Shown here piece by piece: positions 57,101-64,000 of a stretch of DNA of 64,000 bases. The DNA is from Phoronis australis. Its lineage: Eukaryota; Phoronida; Phoronidae. Each line of letters opens with the position of its first letter. Position 1 is the stretch's first letter. A program made the position numbers and the translations under genes. The notes beneath the pieces are model-generated. The model was not told the origin of the DNA. It ran no database searches and saw only the letters and a program-made list of their open reading frames with translations. The stretch lies in the NCBI GenBank assembly GCA_002633005.1, contig NMRA01000169.1:475387-539386 (forward strand), written 5' to 3'.

Positions 57101-60100
57101 AACAATCTAATTGGTCCCTGTACTCTCATAAAATCTCCTGATATTATTCGTTGCTGGGATAAAATTGTATTTCTATTACTAATAAGAAAATCAAAACCCC
57201 TTATCAACGAAAAGAAAATGCTTCAGAGGTTATTGGAGTTTGGACCAACCCTAAAATTACGAATTTTAAAATGGCACATCTACACATTGCATTGACTTGC
57301 GTTTTGTGGCTGATTCGGCAATAAATCAAAATCGGATGAGCTTGGTAATGTTATAGGTTTAAAGCACTTTGGTTAAGAATTCAACTTTGACAGCTAAACA
57401 GGTTCAAAATGCCCTTTTAAGAGATAGCTTAATAGGTCAAATTTCACATATTTTCCTCAGAAATACAGTAGTACTGTCCTACATACTATAATTGAGCCTA
57501 GTATGGGCTTTGATAATGGACACAGTACATGTGGGTCCACTGAGTGCACTGATAATAGACACACATACTTATGACAATCACATTTTAATGAACAGAGTTT
57601 AGTGTAACAATTCATTTATCTAAATATTTAGCTTTAATTTGGTCAAGTGACGATGGCAAAACGGACGACATCGTGTTTTGCTTGATTTTTTTTCTGTTCC
57701 AAATTAGTTTGAGTTCATCTGCTATTCAGGAATACTGTAGAAATCTATATTTCAGAACAGAAGAGCAATAAGTAGCTTGTTATCCTAAAGATGGCGCTCT
57801 CTGTTGGTTTGAGACTTATCCTAAACCTTAGACTCAACTCAAACTGAGTTGATTAATGTTGAATACTGTTGGACTTATAATTTGAGTGACATTATTATCA
57901 ATTCATTATTTGTGGTGTTATATAACAACATATTTAAACTTCAATATTGTTTTTTTAATTTTTATATTTTTTGTTTTATTTGCAAAATTATGTTCAATTT
58001 TACTTTTTTAAATGTTTCTATCGTGTTTTATTTGCAGAATTACATAAAATTAAATTCAAAGGACTTTTTATGTAGATGAACAACAAATTTTTTGTTTATC
58101 GTAATAACCACACAATACAATATCGCCATCATAGTCTGCCCCAAGTAGGCAGCACACCGATTTGGGACAGTTGAAATTCCGAGTGCATAAAAATTCCGAT
58201 CAGCGCATCTCACTAATTCACTGAAAGTAGTTCCATTAACATCCAAGATGTAATTACCATGTTTATCAATAGCCCACACAACTTGAACAGATACTAGAGT
58301 ACTCAAAGTGTTGATAACAGCTTGTCAAGTTTTCCTGAATCCCCTAAGATTGCATCACAGCCATTTTGGTTGATGATCTGTGGCAAAAATCCATTTGTTT
58401 GGCCAGACTCGGTTGATTTGTAACTGTAACTTGTTAGAAATAGACGACTTTTTTCGTCATCTGTGATTTGAGATCTAACTTTTCCTATGAATGCATTCAG
58501 ACAACATTTCCTAATGACCCATTACCACAATAAGAGCCATCTTGTGTCCTCAACTTTTTTGCTTCTTGCAAGTAAAAAATAATGCAGGTGATCTGATACA
58601 CGTTGCATTTGACACGCGCAGACAGCTCAGCCAGGCCTGTTGCACCAAACACATGAAACCATTTTCATTTATTAATAAAAAAGACAAACACAAATTGAGA
58701 CCGAGCTCAGTAGTTAGAGACCTGACGCAAGGGTCAACAATAGGGCCCAGTGGGATTTGAACCTACGACCTACGTGAACGGGAGGTAAACACTCAACCCA
58801 CTACTGTAAGTAACACTGCCTCCTTCTGACCTCTTCCTTCTCCTCAAACTTTCGAATAAACTATAAATGAAGATGGAGGCATCCCGAAAATGAGCCAGGT
58901 CCTATGGTGTGAATTTCTTTGCGGGGTTACTGAGCTGCTTTTGCGTGTGTGTGTGGTAGGGGTATGGAGCTGGAAAGTTAGGATGCTCACCCTTTGTGCA
59001 ATGACAAGTCGTCTTTTTGTTGAGTTTTGTTCTGCTAATGTGGCACTTTTGTTTCTTTACCACCTATTTTGTGTACCCGCTTTTGAGAATAACATCCAAT
59101 AAGGCAACCTTTGTAGAGAATTAGATGAGAAGAAGACACCCCTTCACAATTACCAACTTTTTAATCAGAAAAAGATACCCTTTCATAGAGAATTAAACCA
59201 GAAAAGCCCATGCTTTCATGGCCGATGTGGCTGTGAAAAACCACCGGAGCGCCATCTGTAGGATTTCTTGGCATACAAATGAATGTCTTCTGGTGTTTGT
59301 TTTACAGACATTGATAATGAAGAGTTGAGGATACTGCTGGAAGATGGCGCTGTCCCTGCTGTTGGTTGGGAACCAGTGTACTGTGCACTGTTCCAAGATA
59401 AGCTACTGTTGTCTCACTTCAGGACCGAAGAGGTACAACAATAACTACTTGTTATTAGGCCAAAATAGTAGAGTTGGTTCTGATCTCTTGTTTTTCTTTT
59501 TTTTTTGAAAAATATAATTGATGGTGGGATATTTTTACTCATCTTTTTCAAAAAAATCCTGACGCAAGCAAAATTGATGCAGGAGTTTAACTTATTGCTT
59601 GGCAAATCGTGGCGTTTCAAACCTTGTTTAAACTTGCTTACGTGCCTTTGTGTGACTTCAAAAAACACTGGACCTTTGTTGGCAGGCAGTTTTTGAACAA
59701 GTCTTCGAAATGAGTCGGGAAGGGTTTTTTCTGTTTTCTCTGAGGTCATGGACTTCTCCTGAAGTGTCAAAATCTGTTGGGACATTAAACAAAATCTGTC
59801 GCTCAAAATTCGCCATTGGAGTATAGCGACCAAACTTTGGCCGGTGATAGAAAGAACAAACAACTTTCAAACAGAGTAATTCTTTGCCTTGAATTGTCAA
59901 GTTCGCGACAAACATGAGGGGCAAAATGAATCAGGTAAATATCTTGACTAAAGTCAAAATCAATTGGAAATTCTGAAAATAAATTGGACCCACTCCGATG
60001 ACCGATGCTTAACAAAATCTCTGGTCTGGGGTACCGACCGAAACCAAATACCTTATGCTTTTTTGTCTTTCACAGTAATATTTCAAACAAGAATTGTGGC

Positions 60101-60873
60101 TACTAGAATTGACCCTTTCATTTTTCAGTTTCTTGTAACATAGTTGGGAACACTAAACATTTTAAAAAATTTTTGGCATAACGTGGTTACAGAACTTGAA
60201 TATGGTAGAGAAGGACTTCTTTGATGTCACTTGTTGTTTGTGAATAAAGAAATGAAATATTACTAGTCAGCCATGTTGCACCTTAAGTTGGTGGGATTAA
60301 TTAGTATTATGCCCCCTTCACATTGACACTGTCTAGGACTGGTAGGGAACCTCATCTTGGTCTGCTTTTTGCTTGTATGATCTCCTAAAACCACATACAA
60401 TATTTTTAAAATTATTTTTCAAAAAAATGAGGATTGGCTATTTTTCCAAGGCTTATTAGCTTCCTACAAATAACAATAAATCTCAAATATATTTTTTGCC
60501 TGATATAACAATGCAAACTATATTGATATAATTTTGGTGAGAAATTTGATGAAATAATTCCACTTCTCAGCCATATTGTGCCTCAAGTTTACACCCTGAT
60601 AGGCTTTTTTGCAGACACCAGAAAGAAATTAAAGTGTTAACACTTGTTAATTCCAGCAGGAAGAAATTACTGCACAAGCATTTTTCTTGTACCCAAAGTG
60701 TTTTCTGCCGTTGAATTCTGGTCATCGTATTCTCTAGGCACTGGATGAAATTCACTGTAAATTACCCACATTCCGGCTGGACGAGGGTAAGGAGGAATTT
60801 GACAAAAGATGGGGCTACTCTACGATACTTCGTATCCAAGAGAATGCACTCCAGCATGAACCACACGAGTTTG
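33012..60873 (+). CDS. Unnamed gene with PH-like domain (first three coding exons; continues past the window)
   Basis: Three exons join with matching phases: 33012-33102 (MSSSSVRERTLKGSESIEFP, SRIEGWLNVW; phase 1), 59308-59432 (DIDNEELRILLEDGAVPAVG, WEPVYCALFQDKLLLSHFRT; phase 0) and 60738-60873 (ALDEIHCKLPTFRLDEGKEE, WGYSTILRIQENALQ; phase 1). The pattern, an IEGWLNV strand, a loop, then WEPVYCALF, KLLLSHF, CKLPTFRL and YSTILRI strands, looks like a pleckstrin-homology barrel, which would suggest membrane or protein binding. I do not recognise the family. The first intron would be about 26.2 kb, so the join of exon 1 to the others is inference from phase and reading sense; exons 2 and 3 are firmer. 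No later exon was recognised before base 64000. Confidence 0.55.
35129..35248. repeat. 24-bp minisatellite, five units
   Basis: Unit TGTTGTATACCTATCAGGGT CTCC, starting at 35129, 35153, 35177, 35201 and 35225, with single-base differences. Confidence 0.95.
35501..36008. mobile_element. MITE copy 1 (CCCTTTCATACT-type ends)
   Basis: Left end ATAAGTGCCTGTCATACTAA; right end AATATGAAAGGGCTTAT is its approximate inverse. The interior matches 41323-41850, including the hairpin CGAAGTTAAC...GTTAACTTCG (35589-35615). Confidence 0.7.
37935..38016. repeat. (CG)(TG)n microsatellite
   Basis: Alternating purine/pyrimidine run: GCGCGCGTGTGTGTGTG, a short break, GCGCGTGTGTG, then (TG)n. Confidence 0.95.
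38809..39343. mobile_element. MITE copy 3, related family
   Basis: Left GCTTTTCCATTAGAAGCG and right end, whose inverse reads GGCTCTACCATTAGGAAAAC, are terminal inverted repeats. The interior has repeated GAAGCTTC/ACCGAAG motifs and CGAAGTTATCG, the latter also present at 35693. Confidence 0.65.
39942..40256. repeat. G-rich 17-bp minisatellite with an unsequenced core
   Basis: GCACGTAGTGAGGGGGG-type units flank a 225-N gap (39969-40193) on both sides, so the gap lies within the array. Confidence 0.9.
39969..40193. other. Assembly gap (225 N)
   Basis: A run of N inside the G-rich array above. Confidence 0.99.
41323..41850. mobile_element. MITE copy 2, TTAA at both ends
   Basis: TTAAGACCCTTTCATACTAA at left and TAGTGTGAAAGGGCCTTTAA at right form terminal inverted repeats. 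The interior hairpin GAAGTTAAC...GTTAACTTC is at 41406-41430. 528 bp, no ORF. Confidence 0.75.
41884..42525 (+). mobile_element. 5'-truncated LINE, C-terminal RT fragment and 3' tail
   Basis: The 102-residue frame 41884-42192 contains LGFVKVKQRNKHLSACCMYR, CINGLAPAYLS and PTRSFAAGNVS. This is the typical end of non-LTR retrotransposon polyproteins (LgWlpvkqR...yk.lnGlaP.Yl). It is followed by the tail TTGAGGGCCCTCTTGGAAAG, then ATTTTAAATATCATAATAAA. Broken and non-functional. Confidence 0.75.
43641..44541 (-). mobile_element. LINE 3' region, copy 1 of a duplicated block
   Basis: On minus the block ends with the LINE tail TTGAGGGTGCTCTTGGAGAA, then CTCATTTTAAATATT, preceded by a (TACAA)n-type tract and a decayed C-terminal RT reading (VAHKWNSAFSFFHRQ). 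It is repeated at 44543-45406. Confidence 0.7.
43680..43795. repeat. ACAAT/AATAC microsatellite
   Basis: Irregular five-base repeat (TACAA, TACAG, TATAA). The frames YCIVLYCIVLYC are artefacts of it. A shorter version is in the second block (44582-44660). Confidence 0.9.
44543..45406 (-). mobile_element. Block copy 2 (LINE 3' region)
   Basis: Near-identical to 43641-44541 with scattered substitutions and indels. It starts immediately after the single N at 44542 and both copies end at GATGAAAAGT. Confidence 0.9.
45748..45801. repeat. ATG/AAT trinucleotide microsatellite
   Basis: ATGATGATGATGATGATAAT followed by ATTAATAATAATAATGATAA. Confidence 0.9.
47905..47998. repeat. 47-bp direct duplication
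   Basis: GTGGACTCGCAAAATGTAGA plus ACCTYCCCAATCTCC occurs twice in tandem. Confidence 0.93.
48051..48270 (+). mobile_element. Left-end fragment of the TTAA element
   Basis: TTAAGGTTATGCAGTAGGCT, then AAAATGTCCAATTTTGGCAA and ATATCTCAGAATTGGCTG, parallels the left inverted repeat of 48906-49935. Confidence 0.6.
48906..49935. mobile_element. TTAA-bounded element with terminal inverted repeats of about 85 bp, copy A
   Basis: Left end TTAAGGTCATGCTGGACCCT and the inverse of the right end, TTAAGGTAATACAGGACCCT, are inverted repeats that continue through GCATCACATCTCAGAAAT / GCACATCATATCTCAGAAAT to about 85 bp. 1030 bp with no transposase; a short frame (48932-49156) is not recognisable. TTAA at both borders is the target-site type of piggyBac-like elements, so a non-autonomous relative is possible. 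Confidence 0.75.
50087..51172. other. Unique block between the two copies, with GGGCGGTTAACC motifs
   Basis: It begins at the exact point where the two flanking copies stop matching. The first 180 bases contain four GGGCGGTTAA/TTAACCG-like motifs. No coding sequence recognised. It could be an allele-specific insertion or divergent allele. Confidence 0.6.
51185..52236. mobile_element. TTAA-bounded element, copy B
   Basis: Same structure as 48906-49935, 1052 bp. The flanks on both sides are also shared (AGGTGGGCG at left, about 150 bases at right), so this is a duplicate or allele of the same insertion and not a second insertion. Confidence 0.85.
52979..53090. repeat. Short degenerate repeat CTGAGCCATGTTT
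   Basis: Five spaced copies of (C)TGAGCCATGTTT/TGACCCATGTTT at irregular intervals of 20-45 bp. Confidence 0.75.
56508..56548. repeat. ATATG microsatellite
   Basis: GATATGATATGATATATGAT and neighbours. Confidence 0.9.
58740..58810 (-). repeat. tRNA-like SINE remnant
   Basis: GGGATTTGAACCTACGACC reads on minus as a B-box (GGTTCAAATCCC), followed by GGGAGGTAAACACTCAACC, like the anticodon-arm and D-arm side of a tRNA-derived SINE. Confidence 0.45.
59308..59432 (+). CDS. PH-like gene, exon 2
   Basis: The acceptor is GTTTTACAG and the donor GTACAA. With the one carried base it reads DIDNEELRILLEDGAVPAVG, WEPVYCALFQDKLLLSHFRT EE with no stop. It ends in phase 0. Confidence 0.72.
60738..60873 (+). 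CDS. PH-like gene, exon 3
   Basis: The acceptor is TTCTCTAG and the donor GTAAGT. It reads ALDEIHCKLPTFRLDEGKEE, FDKRWGYSTILRIQENALQH EPHEF with no stop. It ends in phase 1, so the gene continues. Confidence 0.75.
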
Positions 60874-61057
60874 GTAAGTGGTAGTACGCTTTACTTGGTG
60901 AAAATTGTTCACTTTGGACAATAAAAAGTATTCTTTTCCGAAAAATGTGGGGCCATGACCATGTTTTTTAACCTATTGTAATATTTTAGTAAATATATAG
61001 GCACCGATGTTGGCCTATAGTGAATCAAATAAACAAATAAACAAAGAAAAATCCAGA

Positions 61058-61140
61058 AACCCAAATGGGAATCGAACCATTGGCCTCTAGATTTCCCGTC
61101 TAGTGCTCTTTGTGGTTTGATTCCCAGTTGAGGTTCCTGA
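61058..61140 (-). repeat. tRNA-like SINE remnant
   Basis: GGGAATCGAACCATTGGCC is a B-box inverse (GGTTCGATTCCC). CCCGTCTAGTGCTCT follows where the anticodon region would be. The opposite-strand partner GGTTTGATTCCC at 61115 makes it partly palindromic. Confidence 0.45.
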
Positions 61141-61560
61141 TTTTTCGTAATATTTCAGCATTTGAGACGAAACGAATGGAAATTGGTCAATGTCTAATGT
61201 CTTTGCAATGCTGTTGTAAGCATTCCAAGAAACGTTTACTTCTAATTAAAAATCGTTTATCGCTCAATGTCACGAACTGAAGATTGTCCTAAATTTGGCC
61301 ATGTGAGGCTGCACTAGAGATTTAATGGACATATTTTGAATGAACACCAATCAGATCCAAGCTGTGACCTTGGACCAAGGAGGCCGTAATTGTTTGTTTT
61401 CTGAAATGAGCCTGTGCTGGTGGAACTAAATCCCAGTCGATAAATGACCGAGTATTTTAAGCTAATTTACCACATAAAAGTCACTGGCCTTTATTTCAAT
61501 GAATGTCTAATGGGATGTTTTTACTAGAATCACAAAAACAATGGATTTTGTTTTTTTACA

Positions 61561-61610
61561 AATCCGGTCAAAACTAATAACTTCAAATCCGGTCAAAACT
61601 AATAACTTCA
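61561..61610. repeat. 25-bp exact direct duplication
   Basis: AATCCGGTCAAAACTAATAA CTTCA occurs twice in a row. Confidence 0.97.
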
Positions 61611-64000
61611 AGAAATAATCCCAGAATGCCCTTTTGGTCATAAAGCTGATAATGTCCCTTATATTGCGGATTGTGATTGATGACACCCCCACCTGAACTT
61701 GAGCAAAACACCAACATTGTTATTTTAGTTGATCTGAAAACAGGCCTTTATCCAGGATTTTGAAAATAGAATGTCCAAAATGGGGTTCCCAATATTCCAG
61801 GGCATCCATGATTCTGACGCGTAACCCCCCACCCCCAGCAATACCCCCAAACACACAGATTTTTTTGGAAAAAATGCATAGATCAAGGTTTTTACATCTA
61901 AGTTTATAAAACAGCCTTCTATGGTGAGCATTTTTACTAAAAAAAACTGTAGACCAAGACTTTTACAATGCTGTCAGTCAAGTGTCAAAATAGCAACAAT
62001 GCATATACTTTGTATATACATTGTATATTTCTTCCTGCTTTGAAAAAAGAGCCCCCACTGTGAGCCTTCTGAGGCTTATTGTATTCAATACAGTGTGCAA
62101 GTCCAAACTTGAGAGGTTCCTATGGGCAGTGGGCGTCCAAATGATACATTGGGGTCCTTGCCAGGGCCTCCATGGATGCCCAGGACATAAGCTGCATAAA
62201 GGCCTGTCTGAAAAGTGTTACTAATTAGTTGATCTAAACAGCAACTTGGAACATATCGGTTTATGACCGCAAAACGGATTTTTGGAATTGCTGGGCAAAA
62301 TACATCTAGACTTCTTGAAGTTATTAGCTCTGACTAGAGCTTTAAAAGAACAAAATTTGCTGTGTTTTTGTGATTTTGTAGCAAATCGACAATTCTCTCG
62401 GTTTTCTGCCAGACATTCCTCGAAATCAACGCCAGTGTATTTATCATTTGAATATATGCTTACTGTAAAATACTCTTGGGGTTTAGTGGCAATAGTGTTT
62501 GGTTGCTACTACAGAACACTAGGTTAAATTCTGTGAGAATGTCCATTCAAGGGTTGATAAGTGTAGACTCATGAATAAGTTGGAACAAAATCTGACCATT
62601 GGTTGGGCCTTGCATGCCTCAAAGAGTATAAGGTTTTGTCAAACTTGCGGCAAACTTAAGCAATGTCTTCACACATTCCGCTGTCTCCCATTCAATGCAT
62701 GGAAATTAATGGGAAAGCTTAACTCACACACTCAGTCATCGCAACTCCTCAAAATAGATGGATTAAAGTGTGGAGTTGCGCAACCCCGCTGCAGTGGGAA
62801 CTGTTGATTCCAGCTGGAGTAATTGCCTGAGGCCGCGACGTCAGTCGTACAAGACTCGATGAGACTGTCGTCATTCCCGTTGCTCACGTGCTCTCGATAG
62901 TTGCGCATAAGGAAATAAACTTTGTTAAAGACGTGACTAGACTTTTTGTTAGTGAGCTTGATACTGGTACATTCGTAATTTCGAAACAGTCTCCTTTCTT
63001 CTGGTGTGCAGGTATGAAGTAACAAAACAAGAGACATAACAAATAAACAAAAACAGTAGCTATATGCCGTGACTTCATGTCACATCATCAGGCAATGAGT
63101 GGAATGAACGTATACAGAGCTAAATAAACAGTGAAATACACGTGACAGCATACAAGTAGAGAGTGTGAATGCAATACACGGTAATCTAGTCGTGTCTTCA
63201 ACGAGTTTGTGTAAATGAAGGGCCACTACCGGACTATACTGATAAAGAAATTACAGAACAACAGTCTGATTGAGAATAACTCTGATCTGTCTGGCACTGT
63301 TCATCTTAAATAGTGGTCTTATTAATCGGGAATTCATTAGTTTGAGAGTACGATTCATGTACTCCATCTGGTGATTAATCCAGAGAACTAACGGAAAGTC
63401 CGATGTCGCCAGGCAATGGGAAATTTGAGTGGAGTTGTGCGGGTTGCAATAGACCAGAGTTCCTCCTAAGTTACCTGGTGCTATTATGATCGGACTATTT
63501 ACGTGGATTTATTTACAAAGTTGATAACTATAAAAACAAGTGTAGTAAAAATGCATTATATAGATATCATTCCTTGACTGGAATTCGTTAATGGTCTTGA
63601 TGAAAATGTCTAAAGATAATGCCTTCATTTCGACGAGTTTGCACCTGGATTTCTGTAGCCAAGCTTAATATGTGGAATTAATTGTAATTTTTCCATTGAT
63701 AGCAAAGCACTTTGACTGTCGCACTGAAATTAATTATCCTTCATTATTCAAAATTGAGCCAATTTGACAAAGGGTATTACTATTCACTATCTGTGCATGA
63801 TTTGTCTATCAGTACGTCTGTCGATCAATTCTCAATCGTCTGCAATTGTTTTGTTGTTAGCTAAAAAATAGTGCTTAAATGCTCGAAACATTTGCTTTAT
63901 TTTCACCAAGTGTGTAATACAGAGATTCATCTGTCAAGGGTCATCCTTAAAATAGGAACATATTTTGTAAATTACAGTCCTCCGTTTATTTACGTTTTCA

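Larger units (their letters stand above)
33103..59307. other. Putative 26-kb first intron of the PH-like gene
   Basis: Dominated by mobile and tandem repeats listed separately. From 53100 to 57800 and 45800 to 47900 I see no coding sequence. The many short frames lack codon structure or family similarity. Confidence 0.45.
60874..64000. other. Downstream of PH-like exon 3
   Basis: Presumably intron. Contains a SINE remnant and a 25-bp duplication. I did not find the next exon. Confidence 0.45.

Noticed and set aside
58040-58306. Minus-strand frame with VWAIDKHGNY and NGTTFSEL, slightly tectonin-like
   Set aside because: Only one weak motif, no splice-supported continuation, and no second repeat unit; left out as a gene.

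Overview
The window is animal (metazoan) nuclear DNA. Genes are split into small exons with GT/AG introns, intergenic DNA is AT-rich, and the spacers are full of short tandem repeats, MITE-like elements and decayed LINE tails. The two recognisable proteins are animal genes. I cannot fix the species; a marine invertebrate, perhaps a non-vertebrate deuterostome, fits the high repeat load and the signs of strong heterozygosity, namely two long direct repeats each joined by a single N. Two longer N runs (4999-5127 and 39969-40193) are assembly gaps.

Layout. (1) 1 to about 8140, plus strand: the 3' part of COG8 (conserved oligomeric Golgi complex subunit 8), six exons in view. Its 5' exons lie off the left edge, and at least one short internal exon is missing, probably inside the first gap. 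(2) 9517-27686, minus strand: a complete TNNI3K-type ankyrin-repeat protein kinase. I resolved 21 coding exons whose splice phases all agree; they give 836 codons plus stop. COG8 and TNNI3K converge, with about 1.2 kb between their poly(A) signals that holds a 31-bp minisatellite. (3) 27687-33011: the upstream side of TNNI3K, with repeat copies, a small MITE, an unassigned minus-strand exon candidate (30798-30971) and a YY1-like motif just before the next gene. (4) 33012 to beyond the window, plus strand: a gene I cannot name. Its first exon (33012-33102) joins in phase to exons at 59308-59432 and 60738-60873 and encodes a PH-like fold. Its first intron would be about 26 kb and contains most of the window's mobile DNA.

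The genes do not form a functional unit: COG8 is a housekeeping Golgi-tethering subunit, TNNI3K a TKL-class kinase. The main value beyond the gene models is in the repeats. A TTAA-bounded element with inverted ends of about 85 bp has fragments in and around TNNI3K. A 95-bp tandem triplication copies the donor splice site of TNNI3K exon 7. A 40-bp satellite shows a 120-bp higher-order period. Three related MITEs lie in the large intron. No CRISPR array, rRNA or confident functional tRNA was seen.
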